Below are positions 23,079-31,181 of a stretch of 42,717 bases of DNA, piece by piece. A program made the translations under genes and the position numbers. This DNA is from DATBLE01 sp046732255 (GTDB taxonomy: Bacteria; Actinomycetota; Thermoleophilia; Gaiellales; Gaiellaceae): contig JBKPMR010000013.1 in the NCBI GenBank assembly GCA_046732255.1, forward strand, positions 1 through 42,717, written 5' to 3'. The notes beneath the pieces were generated by a model that did no database searches, was not told where the DNA came from, and worked only from the letters and a program-made list of their open reading frames with translations. Position 1 is the first letter of the stretch. Each line of letters opens with the position of its first letter.

Positions 23079-25070
23079 ATGGGGCGCTGGACGATCCTCT
23101 CCGTCGGCTCGGGTCTCGCGATCGGCCTCGCGGCCTTCGCCGGAGCCGGCAGCGCGTCGGGCCAGGCGGTTCCGGCGAATCAGCAGCCGCCGTCGATTGC
23201 GGGAGCGGCACTAGAAGGGGGTGTCCTAAGCGCGAGCCGCGGCCGTTGGAACGGCGGCTCGAGAACAGCGTTCGCGTTTCAGTGGCGCCGCTGCGTCGCC
23301 GACGGAACCGCGTGCGCCGACGTCCCCGGTGCGACCGACAACATCTACGCCGTCGGCGCCGGCGACGTCGGACACACGCTGCGTGCGGCCGTGACCGCCA
23401 CGAACAAAAACGGATCTGCAACCGCGGTCTCGCCTCAGACCGCCGTCGTCACCGCCCAGGGCGCGCAGGCTCCGCACTCTGCCGCACTCCCGGCGATCTC
23501 AGGCTCCCCAGTCGTCGGTCGAGTGCTCACCGCCGCCCCGGGTACGTGGACGGGGACAGGTGTCCACTTCTCGTTCCGGTGGCGGCGGTGCTCCCCCGCG
23601 GGGGGCGACTGTACCGACACGTCGGCCCGGTCCCAGGCCTACCGGCTCTCGTCGGACGACCGTGGCCATGCGCTGCGCGTTCTGGTCACGGCCCGGAACG
23701 GCACCGGCCTTGCCTTCGCACTCTCAGGGCCGACCGGCCAGGTCGCCGGGCCGCCCCCGCCTGCGTCGCCGCAGGTCAGCGCACTCCCGCGGATCGTCGG
23801 CACCGCGCAGATCGGCGGGCAGCTCGTCGGCGCCCGGGGAAGCTGGACGAACACGCCGAGCTCGTTCGGCTACACCTGGCTGCGGTGCGACCGGGCCGGT
23901 GGGGCCTGCGCGCCGATCGCCGGCGCCCACGCGTCGGCGTACTCGTTGCTCGCCGCCGACGTCGGGCACACGGTTCGCTTCCAGGTCGACGCGAGGAACG
24001 CCGGGGGAACGACTCGGGCGGTCTCGGCCGCCTTCGGCCCCGTCCATCCTGCGGCGGCTCCTGCCAAGAACCCGCCCGTGAACACGGCGAAGCCGACGAT
24101 CAGCGGTACCGCGCAGGAGGGCCAGACGCTCACGGGCAGTGCGGGCACGTGGACGAACTCCCCGACGAAATTCGAGTACACGTGGAGACGCTGCAACACC
24201 AACGGCAACGGCTGCGACTCGATCGACGGGGCACATGGCACGACGTACAGGCTGACTGAGAAAGATATTGGGCACCGGATCGACCTTCGGGTGAAGGCGT
24301 CGAACGCCGACGGATCGAACAAGGCAACCTCCGCTCTCACTGCGGTCGTCCGCGCATCGGCCAGGCCGGACAACACCTCGCCGCCGACGATCTCCGGGAC
24401 GCCGGCCGAGGGCAGGATGCTGAGCGGCAACCGGGGGACGTGGTCGCACAATCCCACCTCGTACGACTACTTCTGGCTGCGCTGCGACCGCAACGGAAAC
24501 AACTGCGCGACGATCGGCGGCGCGCGGAACACGACCTACGTCCTCACCTCCGCCGACGTCGGCGCCACCCTGCGCTTCTCGGTCACGGCGGCCAACTCCG
24601 AAGGCACCCGGAGCTCGACCTCGGTGCCGACCGCGGTCGTCCAGCGGCAGTCGCAACCCTCGCGCGGGCCGGGGTGCCCGGCCGGCAGCGCGAATCCGGA
24701 TCAGGTGTCCGGGATCACGCCGCCCGCCCGCCTGCTCGTCGACGGACTTCGCGCCGACCCTGCGGTCGTGACGCGCGGTACCGCGGCACTGGTCGTGCGC
24801 TTCCACGTCACCTCGACGTGCGGGCGCTCCGTCCAGGGCGCGCTCGTGTACGCGACGGCGACGCCCTACAACCAGTTCTCGATCCCGCCCGAGGCGGTCA
24901 CCGGCTCCGACGGCTGGGCGACGCTGGTCTTCCGCCGTCTGCGCGGCTTCCCGGTCAGCGGCCGCCAGCAGCTGCTGACGGTGTTCGTCCGTGCCCGCAA
25001 GCCGGGCGAGAGCCTGCTCGTAGGGATCTCCACCCGCCGGCTGGTCTCGATCCCCGTTCGGCTTCGCTGA
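23079..25070 (+). CDS. secreted protein with five Ig-like repeats
   Basis: 663 residues. Signal peptide about 1-29. Five tandem repeats of about 90-100 residues follow (starting near 37, 134, 232, 333 and 433), each reading PxISGTxxxGxxLxxxxGTW, then W-R-R/L-R-C, a second Cys about 8-9 residues on, a Tyr-x-Leu and DVGHxLRxxVxAxN. The Cys pair in each repeat suggests a disulfide. Residues about 530-663 form a different C-terminal domain with one Cys pair and no anchor motif. Such repeats are common in actinobacterial surface proteins; adhesion or glycan contact is inferred. The ATG start 23079 has only a weak GCGGGCGG ahead. Confidence 0.7.
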   Translation: MGRWTILSVGSGLAIGLAAFAGAGSASGQAVPANQQPPSIAGAALEGGVLSASRGRWNGGSRTAFAFQWRRCVADGTACADVPGATDNIYAVGAGDVGHTLRAAVTATNKNGSATAVSPQTAVVTAQGAQAPHSAALPAISGSPVVGRVLTAAPGTWTGTGVHFSFRWRRCSPAGGDCTDTSARSQAYRLSSDDRGHALRVLVTARNGTGLAFALSGPTGQVAGPPPPASPQVSALPRIVGTAQIGGQLVGARGSWTNTPSSFGYTWLRCDRAGGACAPIAGAHASAYSLLAADVGHTVRFQVDARNAGGTTRAVSAAFGPVHPAAAPAKNPPVNTAKPTISGTAQEGQTLTGSAGTWTNSPTKFEYTWRRCNTNGNGCDSIDGAHGTTYRLTEKDIGHRIDLRVKASNADGSNKATSALTAVVRASARPDNTSPPTISGTPAEGRMLSGNRGTWSHNPTSYDYFWLRCDRNGNNCATIGGARNTTYVLTSADVGATLRFSVTAANSEGTRSSTSVPTAVVQRQSQPSRGPGCPAGSANPDQVSGITPPARLLVDGLRADPAVVTRGTAALVVRFHVTSTCGRSVQGALVYATATPYNQFSIPPEAVTGSDGWATLVFRRLRGFPVSGRQQLLTVFVRARKPGESLLVGISTRRLVSIPVRLR

Positions 25071-25077
25071 ATCAGCC

Positions 25078-25158
25078 CGCAGCGGCAGCGGGCAAAGCCC
25101 GCCGCCGTGCGACAATCTGCCGCCCGCGCCCCGTTCGGGGGTACGAGGCGGTTAGCGG
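25078..25158. repeat. 80-base two-hairpin element between convergent genes, copy 1
   Basis: Hairpin one: GCGGCAGCGGGC, loop AAA, GCCCGCCGCCGT. Hairpin two: CCGCC around CCCC-GTTC-GGGG and closing GGCGG. Aligns over its whole length with 40922-41001, including the linker GCGACAATCTG / GCGCAACATACG. The stop codon of the LysM-peptidase gene (25152-25154) lies inside its right end. Probably a bidirectional terminator or structured 3' end. Confidence 0.7.
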
Positions 25159-26582
25159 TAAGCAAGCAAGGCCTGGGCCACGCGGTCCTGGAGCAGGTGG
25201 GCGGCGGTCCAGTTCACCACCGGGGCGCCGTTGCAGAGGACGGCGAAGGCGAATCTCGACCCGACGAAGCCGGTCAGGGCCGACGAGTGGTCGGTCGTGC
25301 CGGTCTTGCCCCTGACGAGCGCGTGACCGGGAGCGCCGAGCAGGCGATGCCGCAGCGTGCCGGTCGCTCCCGCGACTGCGAAGGTGCGCAGCAGCGGGTG
25401 GAGGGCGGGCGTATGCGCGATCGTCTCGAGCGTGGCGGCGAGCGTGCGCGCGGTGAGGCGGTCGAGCGGCGAGAGGCCGGAGCCGTCCACGAGCCGGACG
25501 CCCACGAGTGGGATCTCGTCCGCCGCCAGCGTCGAGGCGACGACGGCGGCCCCGGCGGCGGTCGTTCCGTGTCCCCCGACCTGCGCGCCGAGGACTTTGA
25601 GCAGCATCTCGGCGATGAAGTTGTCGCTCCACGTGTCCATCTGGGCGAGCAAGGTGATCAGCCGCGGCGATCCGCGCCGGGTCAGCTGCACTGCCCGTGA
25701 CGTCGCTTGCCCGACGGCCGGGTCGTGTGCAACCGAGATGCCCTCCGCGCGGAGGGCGCGGTTGAAGAGGATCGCCGCTGCGAGCGCGGGGTGGTCGACT
25801 GCATGCCCGTCGAGAACCCCGCGGTCGACGACGAGCGCAGACAGAAGCGGTGACTCGTTCTTCGCGAAGTAGGACTTCCAGCCGGGAGCGGTGCGGGCGG
25901 CGTCGAAGTACGACTCGTCGCCGAAGACGCGGCCGGTGACGGCGGCGATCCCGTGACGGCGGACGGCGTGCGCGAGCGCCTTCAGGCCGGATGTGGTCAG
26001 CGCCGGGTCGCCGTGGCCCCTCAGCACCAGGCTGCCGCGCCAGGTGGAACCCACGAGCTTCCCCTCGCCGAGCACGTCCGTGGTCGTACGGAAGTTGGGG
26101 CCCAGCCGCTGGAGCGCGGCGGTCGCAAGCGGCAGCTTCTCCGTCGAGGCGGGCTCGAGCGGCATCTCGGCGTTGAGCCGGAAGACGACCGCGTCGGCGT
26201 CGAGGTCGACCACGACGACGCCGGTCTGGGCGCGCGAGACGCCCGGCGTCGTGACCGCGGCGGAGAGCGACCGCAGGAGTGCACTGGTGGCTGCGGACGC
26301 CTTCGCGCGAACGGCAGTTTTCGCTGCGCACGTCGTCCGGGGAACCGAGAGCTCGATCCCGACCCAGAGCGCGGCTCTGGGATCGAGCTTGTTCGCCTTG
26401 GCGAGCGCCCGGACGCTGACGTTGAAGCGCCGTGCGATCGACCAGAGCGTGTCGCCCGCGCGCACGCGGTAGTGGACCGGGGCGCACTTGGCGGTGTGCG
26501 CCTGTCCCGCTGGGGCTCCTAGGCCGACCGCAAGCGCGACTGCGAGCAGGGCAGCCGAACGTCGACGCCACGTTCTCGCCAT
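25152..26582 (-). CDS. dacB: D-alanyl-D-alanine carboxypeptidase (PBP4/DacB, S13) with LysM domain
   Basis: 476 residues from ATG 26582. Signal peptide about 1-28. LysM peptidoglycan-binding domain about 37-80 (HYRVRAGDTLWSIARRFNVS). Then the S13 fold with all three active-site motifs: Ser146-x-x-Lys149 in PASTEK, Ser319-Asp-Asn321 in WSDN, and Lys426-Thr-Gly in GKTGTT. Family members cleave the terminal D-Ala or cross-links of peptidoglycan. The N-terminal LysM is uncommon in this family and should hold the enzyme on the wall. It converges on the Ig-repeat gene. Confidence 0.85.
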   Translation of the reverse strand: MARTWRRRSAALLAVALAVGLGAPAGQAHTAKCAPVHYRVRAGDTLWSIARRFNVSVRALAKANKLDPRAALWVGIELSVPRTTCAAKTAVRAKASAATSALLRSLSAAVTTPGVSRAQTGVVVVDLDADAVVFRLNAEMPLEPASTEKLPLATAALQRLGPNFRTTTDVLGEGKLVGSTWRGSLVLRGHGDPALTTSGLKALAHAVRRHGIAAVTGRVFGDESYFDAARTAPGWKSYFAKNESPLLSALVVDRGVLDGHAVDHPALAAAILFNRALRAEGISVAHDPAVGQATSRAVQLTRRGSPRLITLLAQMDTWSDNFIAEMLLKVLGAQVGGHGTTAAGAAVVASTLAADEIPLVGVRLVDGSGLSPLDRLTARTLAATLETIAHTPALHPLLRTFAVAGATGTLRHRLLGAPGHALVRGKTGTTDHSSALTGFVGSRFAFAVLCNGAPVVNWTAAHLLQDRVAQALLAYR

Positions 26583-26622
26583 GGCGGCGCTCTTCGTTCC
26601 CGGCGGGACCGATCCTTCCGAG

Positions 26623-27177
26623 CTAGAGGCCACCTGCGAAGCGGTAGGCGGGGTGGGGTGGGACGTAGCCGCCGAGCTCGAGCACGATCTGAGCGTGCCG
26701 GGACAGGCGGATGGAGGCCGGGTCGCCGCGACGTCGTTTGCCGCCGACGAAGGCGAGAACAGTTCCGCGGAACCCTGCGATTCGGCGTGGCCCGAGGCGC
26801 TGCCCCCAGAGCCGGAAGAGATCACCGAGCGTCAGGCCGGCACCGGCTCGCACCTCGACAACGCCGGTCGGCTCGAGCGTCCTGGCCGGATAGGTGCACC
26901 CGCCGGGCGTGAGCCGCGAGAGGTGCTCCCGCCGGGGCCGGGCGACGCCGATCCCGGCGGGCACGATCAGCACGAGGCGGTGCACGAACAGCTCGACGTG
27001 CACTCCGAACCGCTGTCCAGAGCGCGCGCAGCGGAACCGCCCGACCGGCTCACCGGCGAGGACTGCAGGAGGCGCCGGGGGGAGCTTGAAGCCGGGCCCG
27101 GTCCCGATAGGCCAAGGGTGCACACTGGGCGGCAGCGGCGGCACGCCAATGAGGAGGGCGGCGAGCAGGAAGACCAC
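26623..27177 (-). CDS. exported or anchored protein of unknown function
   Basis: 184 residues from GTG 27177, the first start ahead of a hydrophobic segment (VVFLLAALLIGVPPLPP, about 1-17) that could be signal peptide or anchor. The remainder has a VHVELFVHRLVLIVPAGIGV block, a Cys in GGCTYPARTLEPTGVVEV, and ends VLELGGYVPPHPAYRF; I regard this pattern as a conserved actinobacterial family without known role. It lies 40 bases before dacB on the same strand, so co-transcription is likely. The upstream part of the open frame is not used because it overlaps the divergent promoter region. Confidence 0.6.
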   Translation of the reverse strand: MVFLLAALLIGVPPLPPSVHPWPIGTGPGFKLPPAPPAVLAGEPVGRFRCARSGQRFGVHVELFVHRLVLIVPAGIGVARPRREHLSRLTPGGCTYPARTLEPTGVVEVRAGAGLTLGDLFRLWGQRLGPRRIAGFRGTVLAFVGGKRRRGDPASIRLSRHAQIVLELGGYVPPHPAYRFAGGL

Positions 27178-27365
27178 GGGTGAGAGTGTGCCGCTCCGGT
27201 CCCGTTGACGCGTCCGCCAAGCGCGGGCGCGGCAGGCCGCGCGGGGTGCGTAGTTTCGGGAAGTGCTGTTCCGCGTGCCCGGGGACGACAACGAGGGAGA
27301 TTTCGTCTAGTATCAGCCGCAACAAAGATCTCCGTACCCACCATGACCTGAAGGGAGAGTGGCTG
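27178..27365. other. 188-base divergent promoter region
   Basis: Holds TAGTAT at 27309-27314, a possible -10 box for the rightward glycosidase, and its ribosome site near 27351. No small gene seen. Confidence 0.35.
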
Positions 27366-28829
27366 GTGGGCTGCCTGCTTGGGATGCGTCGCCTCGGAGC
27401 TGCTCTGGTCGCTGCACCCACGCTCGGATGCGCGATCGCGGCCGCCCTTGCCGTCGCGGCGGCGCCCGAGCCTGCGCTGGGCGCGGGCAGGGCGACGGCG
27501 CCCGCGGAGTTCACGTTGGCCCTCGACCGGGGTCTCGTCAGCAACTTCGGCGGCTTCGGCGGGCAGTTCAACCAGCACGTATTCGCGGATCTCAGTGGCC
27601 CGCCGCCGGATCTCCCGGGTCTGGAGACCAAGGTGCTGGCGCTCGGGCCGCGGTACGTCCGCGTGTTCTTCAACAACACCGAGTGGACGTTCGCCGACCG
27701 GATGGCCTCGTTCGTCCGGACGGTGCAGCTCGCGAACCGCACGGGGGCGGCGATCGAGGTGGCGTGGCAGGGGGGCTCGTTCGACTTCGCGCTGCAGAAC
27801 ATGCCGCGCTTCGCCGACGTCCTCGCCGACCTGCTCGAGCACCGAGGCATCGTCGGCTCGCTCTGGGTGTCGCTGTACAACGAGCCGAACTCCAGTGTGC
27901 TGACCCTCCCCCAGTACGAGCGAACCTACCGGCTGCTCGACGCTGAGCTGCGCGCTCGCGGCGTGCGCGATCGGATCCACTTCATCGGCGGTGGCATCCT
28001 CGGCACGACGAGCGGGCTCGGTCAGTCGCAGGCCGACTGGTACTGGTACATGGCGACGTACATGGGCGACCTGCTCGACGCGTGGGCGCCGCACATCTAC
28101 TGGGACTTCTGGGACACCCCGAAGATCGAGCGGCGCCTGACCGAGGTGCGGGCCATCGTCGCCTCGATCCCCGAGCAGCTGCGCCGGCCGCTCTACGTGA
28201 CCGAGTTCGGCGTTCGCGGCCTGCGGACGTTCGAGGGCGAGCTGACGAACGAGCCCGGCTACGCACCGGACGGCACCCCGATGTCCGTGACGAACGCCGC
28301 CGCGTTCGAGGAAGCGTGGTTCATGCTCCGTGCCCTCCAGCTCGGCTACATCGCAACAGCGAAGTGGGACCTCTACGACGCCACGTACGACGTCGGGACG
28401 CAGGACTACTCGGCGATCGGCCCCGGCGCAGAGGGCTGGCCCCTGCGCGCCACCTACCATCTCCTGCGCCTGCTGACGCTGACGACCAGACCGGTCGGCG
28501 GCAGTATCGTCGACGTAGTCCCGCGACCGGGCGCCGACCCCGCAAAGCTCCTCACCGCCTACGTCTCGCCCGCCTCGGACATCACGATCCTCGGCCTGGA
28601 CAGGAACGGCGCCGGAGTCTCCGCGACCGGCGGGCCGGTCGCCTACAGCATCGGCGGGCTTCCGCCGAACAGGCTGTTCCGGCTGATCTTCTGGAACGCC
28701 GACGGCACGGGCACCAACCGGGAGATCGGCTTCATCGCCAGCGACCCGGACGGAGTGATCGAGTTCGCCGCCCCGCTGCACGCGGTCTTCGCGCTGACCG
28801 ACTCGCCGCTCGGAGCGCTTTCACGGTGA
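27366..28829 (+). CDS. secreted clan GH-A glycoside hydrolase
   Basis: 487 residues from GTG 27366, six bases after AAGGGAGAG; ATG 27384 is the alternative. Signal peptide about 7-40. Barrel motifs: LYNEPN with Glu174 as acid/base, YVTEFGVRG with Glu281 as nucleophile. Residues about 380-487 are a beta domain often seen after GH39/GH79-type barrels. The sequence is not close to the other glycosidase at 20875. Its TGA stop overlaps the GTG start of the solute-binding protein gene (GTGA), so the two products are made together; presumably the enzyme releases what the binding protein captures. Confidence 0.8.
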   Translation: MGCLLGMRRLGAALVAAPTLGCAIAAALAVAAAPEPALGAGRATAPAEFTLALDRGLVSNFGGFGGQFNQHVFADLSGPPPDLPGLETKVLALGPRYVRVFFNNTEWTFADRMASFVRTVQLANRTGAAIEVAWQGGSFDFALQNMPRFADVLADLLEHRGIVGSLWVSLYNEPNSSVLTLPQYERTYRLLDAELRARGVRDRIHFIGGGILGTTSGLGQSQADWYWYMATYMGDLLDAWAPHIYWDFWDTPKIERRLTEVRAIVASIPEQLRRPLYVTEFGVRGLRTFEGELTNEPGYAPDGTPMSVTNAAAFEEAWFMLRALQLGYIATAKWDLYDATYDVGTQDYSAIGPGAEGWPLRATYHLLRLLTLTTRPVGGSIVDVVPRPGADPAKLLTAYVSPASDITILGLDRNGAGVSATGGPVAYSIGGLPPNRLFRLIFWNADGTGTNREIGFIASDPDGVIEFAAPLHAVFALTDSPLGALSR

Positions 28830-30208
28830 GGCCGGCGACGACCCCGCCCCGCCGGGGTGGCGACGGCATGTCCCGGGCAGACCTGCTGCGGTGCGGAGGC
28901 CTGGCCGCGGCCGCCCTCGCTTACGGGGGCCGGGTCCCCTCCGCGGTCGCCGGCCCGCTGCGACACCGGGGCCGTCAGCTCGGTGGCAGCCTCTCGATCG
29001 TCCAATGGACGCACGTCATCGGCGGATTCGACGCCTGGTTGAACGGCTGGGCGAAGGACTGGGGCACGCGCAACGACGTTCAGGTCAAGGTCGACCACGT
29101 CAGCATCACGCGCCTACCCGCGCTCGTGGCGAGCGAGGCGGCGGCACAGAAAGGACACGACATCGTCGGCTTCCTGACGCCGCCGACTGCTTACGAGGAC
29201 CAGGTGATCGACCACGGATCGATCGTCCGCGCGGTCGAGCGCCAGATCGGCCCGTACAGCACGCTGGGTCGACTGAGCACTTACAACCCGCGGCGGGAAA
29301 CGTACTTCGGCATCTCCGACACGTACGTCCCGGCCCCCGCGCTCTGGCGGCACGACCTCTGGAACGCGGTCGGCGAGTCGCCCGCGACGTGGGATCACGT
29401 CCGCGCTGCCGCCCCGGCGCTGAAGGCGGCGGGCTACCCGCTCGGGATCGGCCTCTCGAACGAGCCGGACTCGAACCTCGCCCTGCTCGACCTGATGGCC
29501 GCCTTCGGCTCGTTCCTCCAACACTGGGACAACACCCTCGCGATCGACAGTCCGGCGACGGTCGAGGCAGTCAAGTTCATGGCCGATCTCCAACGCCTCG
29601 GACAGACCGACGAGGTGTACGGCTGGAACCAGGCCTCGAACAACCAGTTCCTGTTCTCCGGCCGCGGCTCGCTGATCGTCAACGCGATCTCGGCGGTCCG
29701 GCTGGCCGAGGACCTGCAGTTGCCGGTCGCCGACGACCTCCGGATCTGGCCGCTGCCCGCCGGCCCGCACGGCAGGCTCACGCTGGCGCAGGCAACGAGC
29801 GTCTACTCGATCTGGAAGTTCGCACAGAACCGGGAGGCGGCGGAGAGGTTCCTCGTCGACCTCTGCGCCGGGGCCGAGCAGGCAACGATCGCCTCGAAGC
29901 TCTACAACTTCCCGAGCTTCCCCGGCGCGTTCCCGCCCGACCGACTTCGGCGGGCGGCGGCCGCTGATACCCACCGCCCGCTCGGGAAATACTCGATTCT
30001 CGCCACCGTCGCGGCACGGGACACGCGCAATGTCGGCTACCCGGGCACGACGAACCAGGCCGTCAACGAAACGCTCGAACGATTCCTGATCCCGAGGATG
30101 TTCGCCCAGGTTTCGCAGGGAAAGGTGAGCGCCGCAAGTTCGGTGCGCTCGACCGCGAGGGAGTTGACGCAGATCTGGGCGAAATGGAAGACCGCCGGGA
30201 AGGTCTAG
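28826..30208 (+). CDS. ABC-type sugar-binding protein, Tat-like export signal
   Basis: 460 residues from GTG 28826; ATG 28868 is the alternative. N-terminus has RR, then MSRADLLRCGG and an alanine-rich helix, resembling Tat signals (SRxxLLR). The rest follows family 1 solute-binding proteins for carbohydrates: GGSLSIVQWTH strand, NNQFLFSGRGSLIVNAIS, and the hinge region SVYSIWKFAQNREAAERFLV. No permease or ATPase gene is in the window, so it must use transporter parts encoded elsewhere. Translationally coupled to the glycosidase. Confidence 0.75.
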   Translation: MRPATTPPRRGGDGMSRADLLRCGGLAAAALAYGGRVPSAVAGPLRHRGRQLGGSLSIVQWTHVIGGFDAWLNGWAKDWGTRNDVQVKVDHVSITRLPALVASEAAAQKGHDIVGFLTPPTAYEDQVIDHGSIVRAVERQIGPYSTLGRLSTYNPRRETYFGISDTYVPAPALWRHDLWNAVGESPATWDHVRAAAPALKAAGYPLGIGLSNEPDSNLALLDLMAAFGSFLQHWDNTLAIDSPATVEAVKFMADLQRLGQTDEVYGWNQASNNQFLFSGRGSLIVNAISAVRLAEDLQLPVADDLRIWPLPAGPHGRLTLAQATSVYSIWKFAQNREAAERFLVDLCAGAEQATIASKLYNFPSFPGAFPPDRLRRAAAADTHRPLGKYSILATVAARDTRNVGYPGTTNQAVNETLERFLIPRMFAQVSQGKVSAASSVRSTARELTQIWAKWKTAGKV

Positions 30209-30244
30209 CCGGGAGCGTGGGCGACAGGCCCAGAGGTGTGGAGA

Positions 30245-30278
30245 GAGCGGAATCCCGCGTTGCCAGCGGGATTCGCTC
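30245..30278. terminator. hairpin between sugar-binding protein and tRNA genes
   Basis: GAGCGGAATCCCGC, loop GTTGCCA, GCGGGATTCGCTC: 13 pairs with one bulged G, 36 bases past the stop and 8 bases from the tRNA 3' end. Serves either strand by position; no T run. Confidence 0.6.
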
Positions 30279-30285
30279 TACCAAG

Positions 30286-30374
30286 CGGAGGGGGAGGGAT
30301 TTGAACCCTCGATCCGCCTAACGACGGATAACGGTTTTCGAGACCGCCGCATTCGACCGCTCTGCCACCCCTCC
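30286..30374 (-). tRNA. tRNA-Ser (anticodon CGA)
   Basis: Minus strand: acceptor GGAGGGG pairs with CCCCTCC, anticodon in TCTCGAAAA, long variable arm, T-loop GTTCAAATC. The -10 box is TAGTCT (in CTAGTCTGA) about 15 bases upstream; then comes a CCCGCCATGTCGG box. Confidence 0.95.
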
Positions 30375-30405
30375 AAACGAGCGCGCTCAGACTAGCGATT
30401 CCGCC

Positions 30406-30425
30406 GCCGCGACCGACATGGCGGG
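30406..30425 (+). repeat. 20-base box of the dispersed element, copy C
   Basis: GCCGCGACCGACATGGCGGG, identical to the box in copies A and B. It is just upstream of a tRNA-Ser, as is copy B. The hairpin half seen in A and B is missing. Confidence 0.6.
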
Positions 30426-30498
30426 CCCGGCGCACAACCGTTGGAACCGATAGCTCTGTCTCCGGAAAGTCATCGAACGCGCCGCAGGGGCGGCCGGA

Positions 30499-30513
30499 CT
30501 TTTCGGGGAAAAG
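30499..30513 (-). terminator. short hairpin at a tRNA 3' end
   Basis: CTTTTC, three-base loop, GAAAAG, immediately after the 3' end of tRNA-Ser(GCT). Short stem, so weak. Confidence 0.4.
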
Positions 30514-30604
30514 CGGAGAAGGAGGGATTCGAACCCTCGATGCAGGTATTCACCCACATAACGCCTTAGCAGGGCGCCGCCTTCAGCCACTCGGCCACTT
30601 CTCC
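30514..30604 (-). tRNA. tRNA-Ser (anticodon GCT)
   Basis: Minus strand: acceptor GGAGAAG pairs with CTTCTCC, anticodon loop CTGCTAA, long variable arm, T-loop GTTCGAATC. About 91 bases. Upstream CTACGATGCTGA supplies a -10 box. Confidence 0.95.
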
Positions 30605-30751
30605 GGAGCGTCAGCATCGTAGCGGACGGTCCTTGCGGACCCCCCGTTCGGGTCATCTCGAAAATCACCCTTCGTGGTCATGCCCGAAACGGCGATCCAC
30701 GGCATGCTGAGCGGGCCGGATCTCCCCTCACATACCCCACCGGCATTGGAG

Positions 30752-30775
30752 ACGCCCGCCCCGCGCGGGCGTTTT
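30752..30775 (+). terminator. intrinsic terminator without an obvious gene
   Basis: ACGCCCGC, five-base loop, GCGGGCGT followed by a TTTT run, on the plus strand. The genes on both sides are on the minus strand, so it ends either an unseen plus-strand RNA between 30605 and 30750 or read-through from the sugar-binding gene. Confidence 0.6.
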
Positions 30776-30780
30776 CCGTT

Positions 30781-30812
30781 AGGGACTGTTCCCGGGGTCT
30801 GGGACAGTCCCT
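30781..30812. repeat. paired GGGACNGTCCC palindromes at the groES end
   Basis: AGGGACTGTTCCC and GGGACAGTCCCT as arms of one stem with loop GGGGTCT and one bulge. The TAG stop of groES (30813-30811 on the minus strand) is its outermost part. Confidence 0.8.
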
Positions 30813-31101
30813 AGTCGTGAACGCGAGCGATCAGCTCGCCGCGCCGGATGACCTTCACCGCCGTTCCTGCCAGCCGCACGTCGAAGCCGGAATCGCGCGG
30901 AAACAGGATCTTGTCGCCCGGCTCGACGCCGCCGGGATCGCTGCCGACCGCGGTGACGATCCCGGTTCGTGCTCCGGCCTCGGCGCTCGCCGGGATGATC
31001 AGCCCGTGGCGGGTCTCTGCCTCGTCGTCGCTCGGCTCGACGACCACGTAGTCGTCGAGCGGCTCGAGCGTCACGCGTGGGGTCCGGGTCTCCTCGAGCA
31101 T
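30811..31101 (-). CDS. groES: co-chaperonin GroES (Cpn10)
   Basis: 96 residues, normal for GroES. RVTLEPLDDYVVVEPSD opens the beta barrel, GLIIPASAEA is the mobile loop region, then GIVTAVGSDPGGVEPGDKILFPRDSG and a C-terminal ELIARVHD. It caps GroEL during ATP-driven folding. It lacks the usual groEL neighbour, and the mobile loop region (ETRHGLIIPASA) differs a little from canonical, so it may be a second copy. ATG 31101; the longer open frame upstream runs through ligC on the same strand and is not real. Confidence 0.85.
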   Translation of the reverse strand: MLEETRTPRVTLEPLDDYVVVEPSDDEAETRHGLIIPASAEAGARTGIVTAVGSDPGGVEPGDKILFPRDSGFDVRLAGTAVKVIRRGELIARVHD

Positions 31102-31168
31102 GGACCAAGGGTAGCTCGGTCGACAGGACGAGGGTCTGACCCCCGGGCTTGCGACACTCCGTTTCTTT

Positions 31169-31181
31169 GGGGACAGTCCCT
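31169..31181. repeat. GGGACNGTCCC palindrome at the ligC stop
   Basis: GGGGACAGTCCCT adjoins the TAG stop of ligC (31184-31182 on the minus strand). An unrelated-sequence palindrome of similar kind, AGGGTCTGACCCC, lies at 31131-31143. Confidence 0.8.

Noticed and set aside
28082..30208. A longer frame for the sugar-binding protein starting inside the glycosidase
   Set aside because: The extra 248 codons are the +1 frame of the glycosidase. The GTG at 28826 overlaps its stop and precedes a Tat-like signal.
30618..30650. Run of six C and hairpin as an actinobacterial 6C RNA
   Set aside because: Only one C-loop hairpin is present; the motif needs two.
30680..30814. 44-codon plus-strand frame ending in the palindrome after groES
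   Set aside because: No TANNNT box at the right distance, no ribosome site, and it runs across a terminator hairpin.
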